The position numbers and the translations under genes are program-made. Below, in pieces: positions 11,575 to 23,200 of a DNA stretch of 64,000 nt. The stretch's first letter is position 1. Each line of letters starts with the position of its first letter. This DNA is from Zea mays (lineage: Eukaryota > Streptophyta > Magnoliopsida > Poales > Poaceae), in assembly GCF_902167145.1 (NCBI RefSeq), contig NC_050098.1:132010207-132074206 (forward strand), in the 5' to 3' direction. The notes beneath the pieces are model-generated. The model did no database searches. It saw nothing but the letters and a program-made list of their open reading frames with translations, and was not told the origin of the DNA.

Positions 11575-13093
11575 TGTGATACCCGGTTTGCAAAGAAGAG
11601 AAGTTGGGGGTTGTTCTTTTTGTTTTTTTTCCTCATCCGGTTGTTGTTTTGGGGATTTGGGATTTTGTGGAAAACATTCACAACTAGGGCAGTAGAATTT
11701 ATTTGGTTTGACGCTTGCGTTGCGGTCGGGAGTTGTCGCGTGGGTTAGTTGGGCCGCAATTGGAGTTTCGGCCCATTAACCCTCCCAAACCCTAGCCGCC
11801 TCTCTCCTAACCCCTCCCCCCCATGTGCAGCCGCCCCCCCACTTCTCCTCCTCCCCTTGGCCGCCGCCCCCCTGCCCATCTCTTCCTCTCTCAATTTTTG
11901 CAGCCACCAAACCCTAGCCGCCCCCCCTCCCAATCCCCTCCTCCCAAGGTGCCAATCCTTGCCGCTCGGATCATCGTCGTCGTGGTGCGAGTCTTCAATC
12001 GTTTTGGTGGAGGGAAGAAGGGAGGAAGGAAAGGGGAGAATCCAAGGTGGTGGACTTCCGGATCGTACTTAGGGATTTGCCCGAACTTCCGGTAAAGGCA
12101 AGTAAATACAGTGGTGGTTGCTACCGTTTGGTTTGCATCCTATTCCCTGTCATTGAGTATGCATAAGTTTTAATTATGTTAATCATTGAATTCTATGATG
12201 AAGTTTATTTGTTTGGAAGTATTAATTCTCAATTGTCTAATATTGTGGATGATCATAATTTGGTAATGATATATGTGGTTGATTCCCATCTGGATGAAGT
12301 TGAAGTGTCTTTTGAATCATGTTATATGAAGTGTTGTAGGCATGACATGCACATCGCATCATTCATCTTGCATTTTGAAGTTATGTCGTGATCTTATGGT
12401 CCGACCGTACCGGTACATTTTTAGCATCGTACGTTGCCCGAGGAGGGGTACGATGCGGCTTCATATCCTTAGAGGTATGAAGGCAGAAGTCATCCTTGCA
12501 TTTGCAGACATTTGCACTCATGAGGAATATATGAAGTGTGACATTACTATGTTACTATTGTGGTTTCTACCTGCGAGGTGTGGTAACTAGGTGCGTTGTA
12601 CGTTGTATACGTGTTGCACCTTCGTAATAGGAAGGTTGTGGAATCAAGTGGTGGTAAAACAATGTTCTTATGTGGTTAAACTGTTTGATATTATTTTACT
12701 TGCTGAGATGTGTCATCTCACTCTTGCATTACTCAATGCAGGTACTTGATACATGTTGGGAATGAGGGGAGTAGCAGCACGTCCACTTTCACTCTCACAA
12801 TAACGCTGCCCAGGCGCAGCCATGATTTAATTAGAAACTTATTGTCAAAGGAAGTTTGTTTATTTTTTATATGGTCGTGCGCACTGGTTAATTCAGTTCA
12901 GGTCGTATGTTTATCTTTCCTTGCTAGCCGATTAATAATACTTAGTATGTTTTAGTCATGATATATGTTTATACTCTGTTGCCCCCTCTTTTATGCTATC
13001 TTGCAAAGGGGATGCTGCCGAAATTTTATATATGGACGTCGGAAGTGTAGTACAGTAGCATTCCGGGTTGTTTGTGGAACCTGGAGTGTTACA
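11575..13093 (+). repeat. 5' LTR of LARD-like gypsy (1519 bp)
   Basis: Identical in length to the 3' LTR and nearly identical in sequence. It contains a C-rich, CCAAACCCTAGCCGCC-type leader-like stretch at about 11770-11960. The 107-, 90-, 82- and 71-residue ORFs found here recur unchanged in the 3' LTR and are LTR sequence, not genes. Confidence 0.96.
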
Positions 13094-13111
13094 GTTGGTA
13101 TCAAAGCATAG
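13094..13111 (+). other. Primer binding site of LARD-like gypsy
   Basis: GTTGGTATCAAAGCATAG directly follows the LTR. It is a Met tRNA-like site, slightly different from the copia version. Confidence 0.75.
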
Positions 13112-16100
13112 GCTTTAGATTCTACGCAATTTGAAGATAAATTTGACACACTTGCACATATAAGAAGGGTATGGGTTCATATATCTTTCATATTAGTATT
13201 TTATTGTATAGATGACTAGAATTTCCTTACTCCAAACCCCTTTATGGTTTGATGAGGTATGTCGTTAGCGACGTAATGCTTGATATGAAATGTTACTCCT
13301 ATTTAATATTGGTTTCTGGAAGTGGTTGTTATTGAAATTATTATGCGAGTGAAGCTACTAATGTACTTGTTTTATATACATATCGTCATGATGTTTTTTT
13401 GGATGCAATGTTTACTAATCTCTGAGCTGTTACCATCATATATTTCTATATGCTTGACTGTGGATGTTTTTTTTCCCAAAAGGATTCTTGGGTTCTAGTA
13501 CTTGTAGGACCGATTGTTTATTGAGCTTGTGTATAGAGGATCTAATCCGACTTGGTGTAGTGTGAAAACACTATACAATGAAGTTTTATGGTGTTGTTGA
13601 GTTTGATTGACTGTTGGGTTACAACCCAACTTATCAATGTGATATTTCCATGGGTGCAGTGCTTTTCACCTCACCTTTTTTTGGCTAGTGTGGCTACTTG
13701 CCAACTTGATCTTAGAGTACAATAGGTTTGTCTCCATAGAGCAAAGGCAATGTTGTACTGTCTATGAAATCTTGAGACTAGAAGAACTCAAGTGAATTTG
13801 CAAGATGACGTGGATAGATAAGTTCAACCATGTTTACATGATAGGTTTTCTTATTGTGTGCAACCTTATCCTTAATAATAAATAGGGTGATTTCAAGTGG
13901 ATTTTATGTCTATATTATAGTTGAAGAGGCATGCATGTTTTCCTTCTATGGTTTGTTTCTATAGCCAAAAAGGTTATGCATAATTTTTATTTGTTGGAGG
14001 CTAGTCATGCGGACGATATGGACAACCCGTTTTATATTGTTTTTAATCGCCGATGATACATGGTAGTTTTTTTATATGATCAGTTCTCCATGCATGCTTG
14101 TGGAATTATTATTTGGACCGCTTTATCTTAAACAAAGTCAATGTTTAACTGGAAGTTGCTTATGTTTGTTAGTCATCTATCTCTATAATGATGTGGTTGT
14201 TGCATTAGATGGAGATTTTTATTATATGAATGATGGTTTGATAGATCATGTATGTCTACTACTTTGAATTCATCCTATGACATCACTAGGTACAAATTGT
14301 TCAAGTGCAATAATAGGAGGTATTGTTGTATGTGAGGTTAATCAAAGTAGTTGGGTTAGGTGGATTATCTTATTGAAGTCCAATTACTCCTGTTGAGCAT
14401 AGTATCGTGTTATTATTTTAGTGTTGAAAGTAATATTTATGAAGCTTTTGTATGAGTCTGTGTCAAGAAGTACATTAATTCTTCTTGTTGTTATCCCTCC
14501 ATTGCTTTATGAGTATTGCAAATTTTATCTCTTTTGAGAGGGGGAAAAGATGTTATATGACATGAGCACCATTTGCTTCACATCAACAGAATAGTTTTGG
14601 AGATTTCTAGTAGTTGGATTCTAGTGTAATAACAACCATGTTTTATAGTGCTGGAGACGGGTATGTCAGGTGTTTCATACATTGTCGATACATGGATGTT
14701 TGACCTTAGTGGCATTAACAAATGAGGTTGTTGAATTCATTGATTGTTGTGCTTAGTGTTCTAACCTATTTGGTAGAGTGTTATTTAAAGACTTTGTGGA
14801 GTTGCATCCCAGTTTGGTAGTGGAAAATCCTAGTGTTGATGGCACATGCCAATGACTTGGGTTTTGATTTTATCTTGTTTTTTTTTATTTTGTTGATAAT
14901 GTGTTGTTTGGTTTCGGGAGGCATTTTAAATTAGTTGGAGGCTGAATCAGGCTTCACTTATCTAGAATGTTTTGTAGTATGTTTCTGCATCTTTCCATAG
15001 GATGCTTAATCACCATGTTTGGTCTAAACATTTGAGAGATATGGGTTTCTTAAAACATCTTTGTTGGTGTCTCTAGCAGAGTGGGTCTTTAATTTTGTAC
15101 GGAAGAGTAGACATTGAAGACAATATCATTTGGTCTTTGTGGATTATGAAAGTTTTAGTAATTTCATGATCTTTTCAAAGAGTATGGGTTTCTAATTCTC
15201 ATTGCATATAATTGGAGTTAGGTTGCTCTGAAGTGTTGCACTGTTGTGTCTGAACTTTAGGCGTCGTTATTATCACCAATAAATCGACCGCGTTTTGATA
15301 GTTGCAGAGCACAAATTTGCGAATTCTCTTTAAGCAAAACTTGTAGGTCTTTTCAGTACCTTTTTAATGGGTATTTACTTATAACTGTCTGTTAAATAGA
15401 TTTGGAGAGGTGGTTGCCCGGATATAAGTCGAATCTCTAATGTGCAGTATCTCAGGCTGAGTTTAGCTGTAGGTCCTGCAGAGTTGTGGGCTATAAGGAT
15501 AAATTTGGGTGCAACTTTATTGCAAAAGTCGTGGACAATTTTCAAAACTTTTCCAACGCGGGTTCGTTGTAGTTTAAGTTGAGTATAGCAGGAGTTATAG
15601 GTTTTTGAATTTTAGTTGTCCATTGTTTCAATCTTATCAGTTTTGAAACAAAAGAGTTGCATTGTTTTATCGGTTTGGAAACCAATTCCGAGACACTCAT
15701 TATAATAAAAGTTCTAGGGAATGTTATAATCTTTTCAGTGAGTTTATATTTGCAAAATTTTGTTAGCTGCAGGGAGTTATGATATCATGTATAGAATGTG
15801 CTTGGATGAATATGTGGGCAGACATAACATGCTTAAATTGATTCTTGTTTGCATGATGTGAGATTAGGCTTAAATGATTTAAAAAGTTATCATATTACTT
15901 CTATACTTATATTTGTTCTAGGTGTCTCGTAATGAAGAACCTAAAGTTATTAGTCTTACAATGAACGCTTAATCTTAGAAGAGTAATGAACCTGATAAAA
16001 TATATTGCTTGCTATTGGGACTGCATGACCAGTTGTAGTTATGCAGCTAGTTCAGTGAAGTAAACCATCTTTTCTGTCGAGATGTTATATATAAAAGTTG

Positions 16101-16890
16101 TAGCCAACTTCTTTATCTTACTTGTGTAAAAATTTCATGACCATAGGTCTAGTAGTTTGGGAGTTATGATTTTCTCAAGTCCAGTCTTGAAATATGTGCA
16201 GATTCTATACAGATTTCGAAGCTGACCTTGTTTGCCCAATTTAAACTTCGAATAACTTATTATAAATTATAAAGAAGTTGTAGTACTTTTTCTTAATCGT
16301 TACAACAAATTTTGGATTAATTTTTTTTTTTTTGGAGATCTATAAGTTAAGTTACAGCTGATTTAAGTGTGATCTCTGAATCTGTCCAAATTTGGACAGC
16401 AGAGCCTTTCTCGTGTCTTTTGACCTTAATATGCATTGAATTAACTTGATATGTTTATAAATGAATTATAGACAATTCTACTAGCTTTCTAAAAAGTCTA
16501 GGAGCACCTGAATTGGATGATTGAGACTCCAATTATGGATTTTTTGAATTGAGTAGTTGAGTTATGTCCAAGTCTGGACAGAATTTACGTTTAGCACTGT
16601 TTGACCTTTCTAAGTGTCAAATCTTGTTGTGATGATAATACCAAGGGTATAGTGGACTTTATAAGTTTTCCATAAAGTCCTAGTTTACTAATTTTCGATG
16701 CATATTTTGTGAGTTAGGAGCAAAACAATCAACCACTGTGCTGCTATCTAGAAATATGCAAGCATTAAGTTGCTCTCTTGAAGTTGCTCTTGTGTGGCTA
16801 AGTTTGGTTTAGCCTATAGGAACATTATATGCCTTGCATTCATATATACATTCCTTGAAGTACTTGCATATGTCAATGATTGATTTGGTG
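13112..16890 (+). other. Non-coding internal region of LARD-like gypsy
   Basis: 3.8 kb with no ORF above 63 codons and no recognisable domain on either strand. It is T-rich on the plus strand. A related phrase with GTCCAA...GGACAG recurs near 16387 and 16568, a short internal repetition. I see no gene here. Confidence 0.8.
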
Positions 16891-17250
16891 TCAGGAAAGC
16901 TTGGTCCGAGGTATATAGGACCGTCTGCTATCTTGGCCGAGTTGGCAGCTGGGCTTAGCACATGTAATTGTCGGAATCTGTGATCAGAGTACACCAAGTA
17001 TTCCATGTCTTTTTGTTGACGAAGTATTTGCGGAATCCAGACCATCAAATCGAGCTAGAGCCGATTCCTCTGTAGCAAGAGCAGACTCTAGAGTGTCGTC
17101 TACTGCGTATCTTAGAATCCTAGGAGCTTGAGGAGCTGATGCGGCAGAAGTACTCGAACTTTTCTTTTTGTGTGAGTTTTGTTGATTCATTAACCTTTCT
17201 TTTGTTGTTCCGATAGAAGCGTCAGAATTCGAGGTCGAATTCTTTTTAAG
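16891..17250 (+). pseudogene. Degenerate integrase C-terminal relic of a gypsy pol
   Basis: Plus-strand conceptual translation across frames gives LGPRYIGPSAI, then ELAAGLS and a stretch resembling the V-F-H-V-S-Q-L-R-K integrase tail, ending near the SEFEVEFFLRG-like terminus before the purine tract. Stops and shifts are frequent. It shows that the element descends from a Tekay-type autonomous gypsy that lost nearly all of pol. Confidence 0.6.
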
Positions 17251-17260
17251 AGGGGTAGAG
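17241..17260 (+). other. Polypurine tract of LARD-like gypsy
   Basis: TCTTTTTAAGAGGGGTAGAG directly before the 3' LTR, the expected plus-strand primer. Confidence 0.85.
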
Positions 17261-18779
17261 TGTGATACCCGGTTTGCAAAGAAGAGAAGTTGGGGGTTGT
17301 TCTTTTTGTTTTTTTTCCTCATCCGGTTGTTGTTTTGGGGATTTGGGATTTTGTGGAAAACATTCACAACTAGGGCAGTAGAATTTATTTGGTTTGACGC
17401 TTGCGTTGCGGTCGGGAGTTGTCGCGTGGGTTAGTTGGGCCGCAATTGGAGTTTCGGCCCATTAACCCTCCCAAACCCTAGCCGCCTCTCTCCTAACCCC
17501 TCCCCCCCATGTGCAGCCGCCCCCCCACTTCTCCTCCTCCCCTTGGCCGCCGCCCCCCTGCCCATCTCTTCCTCTCTCAATTTTTGCAGCCACCAAACCC
17601 TAGCCGCCCCCCCTCCCAATCCCCTCCTCCCAAGGTGCCAATCCTTGCCGCTCGGATCATCGTCGTCGTGGTGCGAGTCTTCAATCGTTTTGGTGGAGGG
17701 AAGAAGGGAGGAAGGAAAGGGGAGAATCCAAGGTGGTGGACTTCCGGATCGTACTTAGGGATTTGCCCGAACTTCCGGTAAAGGCAAGTAAATACAGTGG
17801 TGGTTGCTACCGTTTGGTTTGCATCCTATTCCCTGTCATTGAGTATGCATAAGTTTTAATTATGTTAATCATTGAATTCTATGATGAAGTTTATTTGTTT
17901 GGAAGTATTAATTCTCAATTGTCTAATATTGTGGATGATCATAATTTGGTAATGATATATGTGGTTGATTCCCATCTGGATGAAGTTGAAGTGTCTTTTG
18001 AATCATGTTATATGAAGTGTTGTAGGCATGACATGCACATCGCATCATTCATCTTGCATTTTGAAGTTATGTCGTGATCTTATGGTCCGACCGTACCGGT
18101 ACATTTTTAGCATCGTACGTTGCCCGAGGAGGGGTACGATGCGGCTTCATATCCTTAGAGGTATGAAGGCAGAAGTCATCCTTGCATTTGCAGACATTTG
18201 CACTCATGAGGAATATATGAAGTGTGACATTACTATGTTACTATTGTGGTTTCTACCTGCGAGGTGTGGTAACTAGGTGCGTTGTACGTTGTATACGTGT
18301 TGCACCTTCGTAATAGGAAGGTTGTGGAATCAAGTGGTGGTAAAACAATGTTCTTATGTGGTTAAACTGTTTGATATTATTTTACTTGCTGAGATGTGTC
18401 ATCTCACTCTTGCATTACTCAATGCAGGTACTTGATACATGTTGGGAATGAGGGGAGTAGCAGCACGTCCACTTTCACTCTCACAATAACGCTGCCCAGG
18501 CGCAGCCATGATTTAATTAGAAACTTATTGTCAAAGGAAGTTTGTTTATTTTTTATATGGTCGTGCGCACTGGTTAATTCAGTTCAGGTCGTATGTTTAT
18601 CTTTCCTTGCTAGCCAATTAATAATACTTAGTATGTTTTAGTCATGATATATGTTTATACTCTGTTGCCCCCTCTTTTATGCTATCTTGCAAAGGGGATG
18701 CTGCCGAAATTTTATATATGGACGTCGGAAGTGTAGTACAGTAGCATTCCGGGTTGTTTGTGGAACCTGGAGTGTTACA
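17261..18779 (+). repeat. 3' LTR of LARD-like gypsy (1519 bp)
   Basis: Starts TGTGATACCC after the purine tract, ends GTGTTACA and is followed by gaatc, the second copy of the target duplication. Confidence 0.96.
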
Positions 18780-20239
18780 GAATCGCCGAAAAGATGTTCC
18801 TCAAAATGAAGGAAGATGAGGCGAAGAACAAAATTGAAGAAGAAAATGATCGATGGAGACCAAACGATGAATCCACCTCTTCACAAGGTTCGTCTTTCAA
18901 ATCCACTTCTCATATGTGCTTTATTGCTAATGGGAGTGACAGTGAAAGCGAAAGTGAGGATGAGGAGGAGCAAGAAAGTGATAGTGAAGATGAGGATGAT
19001 CTTCAACAATTCTTCGCTCAGCTAAGCAAGAAACATCGAATGAGCTTGCTCAAACTCATGAAAAGAGCGAAAGAACAAAAAGAAATGCTTCATAAGCAAG
19101 AAGACTTCCTCATCAGAAAAATTGAAGACTTAGAGAAGTTGACCAAAGAGCATGAGAAGCCAAAGTGCTCTCATGATGATTTGGTCCAAAGGTATGAAGA
19201 CATTTCAATTGAGAAAATTAAAGTTGTTAATCATTCATCATATATTGCTCAATTAGAAAATAATAATGCTATGTTCAAGAACACGATAGAAAGGCTAAAT
19301 ATTGAAAATCTAGCTTTGCAAGAAAAACATGATATGCTTGTGTGCTCTCATAATAAATTTATGGATTCACATATCATGTTAGAAATGGCTCATGAGGTTG
19401 TGTTAACTAATTTGAAATCATACCAACCTCACTTATGCACATGTACTCAAACAGAAACTATATTATCATGTGCTAACAAATGTTGCTCTCAAGAAGGCCA
19501 ATCTTCCATTGAGCTAAAACTTTCAGGAACAAGTAATGTTTCCTATGCAAAAGAAAATAATGAGCTCAAGGAAGAAAATGAGAGGCTAAAAAGGAGCTTG
19601 ATTCAATTGAAGGGAAAGTGTCATGCTCAACCTTCTCAAGATAACCGTGATAATATGGTGAAAAAGCTTGAGAAGGGGACAATAGTAGCATGCACAAAAC
19701 CCCTTCAAAAGAATATCAAGCTTTCCAAGAAGGAAATGAGCAAACATCAAGAGAAGAAAGCCAAAGCTCATGTCAAGTGCCTCAACCACGCCTCCACATG
19801 CTCCACACAAGGTAACAAACAAGTCACTCTTCCAAATAAGAGAAGATGCGCTAGAAAGTGTTATCAATGTCATGAGAAGGGACATGAGATTAAGTCTTGT
19901 CCCTACACAAAGGATAGTGGCTTAACTTTAGAAAGAAAGAGGCTCACTAACCATGTAGCAAACAAGAAGCAAGGCAAGAAGGAGTCTTGCAAAATTAAAA
20001 ATCAGATTTGCTACACTTGCCGAAGAAAGGGACACATATGCAAGGATTGTCCCATGAGTGAGTATCCTAAGCCTATCATGTCAATTCATTCATATTCTCT
20101 TAGGAGACCCAAAAATGAGACTTGTGCTAGAAAGGTGATGAGTTCACCACATTCTAGGACTAAGGCTATTTGGGTGCCTAAGTCCTTATTGGCTAACCTT
20201 GATGGACCCATCATGAGATGGATACCAAAATATACTTAA

Positions 20240-23200
20240 TAAGATTTTGCAGGTACCTAGAGATGATATGAAGCTTTGGGGTGCTTGAGCAATTTAACTC
20301 AATCCTTATCTCAAGCTATCAATCTTACATTGTCTATCCTTTAAGATTGACCCAAAGATGAATTTAGTTGTTATATCACTAACTTCATATTCATCTCTAG
20401 CAAGAACTTGTGTGGTAGGGAATAAGGATTAACCTTTGTCAAGCAAAAGGCCTACAACTAAGGGATATCCAAAGGATGGTAAAAATTAAATCTTAGGTGC
20501 ACATTGCTTTTAATTATTATATTCCTTTGTGTCTTTTGTAGCCACATAGGAAAAATGAAGCACATGAGAATGAACTTAAAATATTTTACCTTGCTTTGGA
20601 AAGAATCCAATTATATGGTAGATTGCATATTTGTTATTCTTATATGTGGCAATCTACATACTTTAATTGATGATAATTAATTCATGGTATATTTCAAATG
20701 AATTATCGTATTATTGCCATGACCTAGACATAAAGAGGATTATCCCATGTTCTTAAATGAATAGAGTGCTGAGTAAGAAATTCAAATTCTTAAAGCACTT
20801 ATCAAAAGGGGATTTCTCTATATGACTAGAGTTGTGAGACTAATGTTTCTATCTAAGTGTTTATGTAGTCTCACAACATGAGAATGTGTTTCTCAAATGG
20901 AGTGTGCCATTCAACATTCAAAGAAGATCGAACCAATACTATGTGATGTATTCATTCTCGTTTAAATTGGTTTTGAGTCTTCTACATTAATCACTCACCA
21001 TGCTATGAATTAAACTTGCCATGTAAACTTAATTAAATAATCATGCTTTTTTCACCTTGTTTAATTTTGGTGTTATGCATGATGCTTGTAAGGGCAATTT
21101 AGTTCATATCATGAGGTTTCCTTATTTTAGTAACCTTCTTGTCATGCATATACTAGAGGTTTCTAAATAGGAAACTATTGTTTGTGTTTCTAATGCAATC
21201 TCTTCTAAGCCATTTCGTGAAAATTCATAAGTACAGATTGTGCTATTTCATTTGGTAAAATCACAAGCATTAAAGGTTAATCTTCACCTAAAAGAAAGAT
21301 TAGGAATGCTCAAGGCAAAGGTATGGAACTAGTTGTTTCATTTGGTATGTGACCAATAATAGTTCCTTTCAGGTGGCATTCTTTCAATTAGTAATAATAT
21401 ATTCTATGGAAAGGAATGTCAATATGAAGGTTAAATTCCTTTTGGCTTAAATTTGTAAATTAGTGCATATTGTGATATCACTGCTCCATGTGCGTTAACT
21501 TAAAAGGAATTTAATTTATGCCTTTACGCCTCATAAATGATGATTTGTTTGCCATTCATATATAGATATCATCATTCATTAAATACTTCCTTGTACTACT
21601 AATACCTCTTTTCAAAGTGTTTTATCGACTAGTTTTAAAAGGAAAAGAGATAACAAAGAAGGAAGTCTCCACAAATGATGAAAAGAAGAATACTAAGGTG
21701 ACACCATCACAGATAGTAAGATCTGTCAAATTGGTATAACAAATGGTACATTCTATATGGTGGTAAGTATTCTTAGGCATAAGTTAATTCATTGCAAATT
21801 TGTCATGCCTTGACCATGATATCTAATATACTCCTCATGAGACTCTTAACTGAATTGAAAGTGCATGTGGCAAGTCATTCAAATACTTGATGCACATATC
21901 TAGTGGGAGAACATTATATATCTTGTGTCATAGAGAATAAGTTTCACTTGAGTAAGCTATACTAAGACAATTCAAAATGATAAATTTGTATCTCATTCAT
22001 ATGGATTGTAATCCTTGTTCTCTAAATAGCTACTCTTGATGCAGTTTAAAATTCCATTATCGTTAATTCTAAAAGTGCATAAGAATCCTTTTTGTTGATA
22101 TTCATCACATACATATGCACTAACATGGATATGATTTTAAACTGTAAAAGGTACAATTAGTGATCCATACTCTCTAAATTTTGGAAACCCATATTTTGAT
22201 ATCTTAGAAATCTACTTCAATCGATATCCATATGCTTCACACTGGATTGGATCACTAAGTTGTAAATTCCATGCATAACTTGTCCTCATTAGTTAAGATA
22301 TGATATGAATGCCTGTGTGACTAACCTTGATAAGCTAGGTGCACTCAAGGTCAAGCTAGGTACATTATCAAGAAGACGTTCACCAATTATGATGTATCAA
22401 TAAAAGTTGAAGCCAAGAATAAGTCCCTAAGAAACAACCATGGACGAAGGGCACTTGGCTACAACCCATCTAAGCATATAACATGATCAACATGGGTTGT
22501 TTGAAGAGCAAGTTAAGTGAAATGTAACAAAAGGAGAAAAGGCTCCTATTCTTAAGTCTAGCTCTTATCTGTATTATTACATATTGACTTGAAACCATGT
22601 AAGATGGTTGTCAAGTATATGTGGGTACCTACACAATGAGAAAGGCCACAATAAGGATTGTGTGGGTACTCAAGGCTCTTCCTACTAATCTCAAAGGACC
22701 CAATTCAAATTGGGTACCAAGATATGAAGCTTAAACTTGTTTTGCAGGATCACTCCTTCAATGGATCAAGTTGGGTGCTCGATAAGGAATGTATAAATCA
22801 TATTTGGAGATAGTAGCAAGGGTAGTAACAACTGAATCTCAAGTGCATATTATTTTCAAATCTTATCTCTTTTGTGACTTGTGTAGCCACTAAGAAAAAA
22901 GAAGCACTTGAGGATATACATCAGTTGTTGATTATGAAATAAAGGTCTAATTGGAAGATGAATGAATATTATCATATGGTGAACAATCCAAAATTATGTG
23001 ACGTATTCTCTATCTAGTTAATTTGGATTTGATTCTTCTTTATTAGACACTCACCATAATATGGATTAAGTCAGCCCTTTAGACTTCATTGAACAACCAT
23101 ACATATTATTCATGTCACTCAAAATATATTGTGCATGAGGGCTCAAGAGAAATTTAGTCCATATTATGAGGTTTTTCTGTTTTTAGCAACACGCTTGTCT

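Larger units (their letters stand above)
11575..18779 (+). mobile_element. Non-autonomous Ty3/gypsy element (LARD-like), recent insertion
   Basis: LTRs of exactly 1519 bp each (11575-13093 and 17261-18779), termini TGTGATACCC ... GGAGTGTTACA, flanked by a perfect gaatc duplication (11570-11574 and 18780-18784). I could find only about one difference between the LTRs (g/a near 12930 versus 18616), so insertion is very recent. The internal 4.17 kb has a primer binding site and a Tekay-style purine tract, but no gag or pol ORF beyond a degenerate integrase tail. It must be mobilised in trans. It is oriented the same way as its host copia element. Confidence 0.95.
11458..20239 (+). pseudogene. 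Gag-like gene of the non-autonomous copia, split by a gypsy insertion
   Basis: Two pieces, 11458-11574 (39 codons, starts MSGGLRNES) and 18785-20239 (485 codons with stop). The inserted element plus one copy of its gaatc target duplication lies between, and the frame would be continuous without it. The product differs from Ji/Opie gag: the UBN2 capsid region is missing. An acidic serine/glutamate region and a long coiled coil (about 100-330 of the second piece) are followed by two CCHC zinc knuckles, CYQCHEKGHEIKSC and CYTCRRKGHICKDC, near the C-terminus. The tail WVPKSLLANLDGP resembles the Ji/Opie gag tail. It is probably an RNA-binding Gag derivative kept by a parasitic element. The insertion makes it non-functional here. 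Confidence 0.88.

Noticed and set aside
11749..12590. Cluster of ORFs of 62-107 codons (proline- and leucine-rich) that could look like small genes
   Set aside because: They lie wholly inside an LTR and recur unchanged at 17431-18276 in the other LTR; no domain or gene signals.
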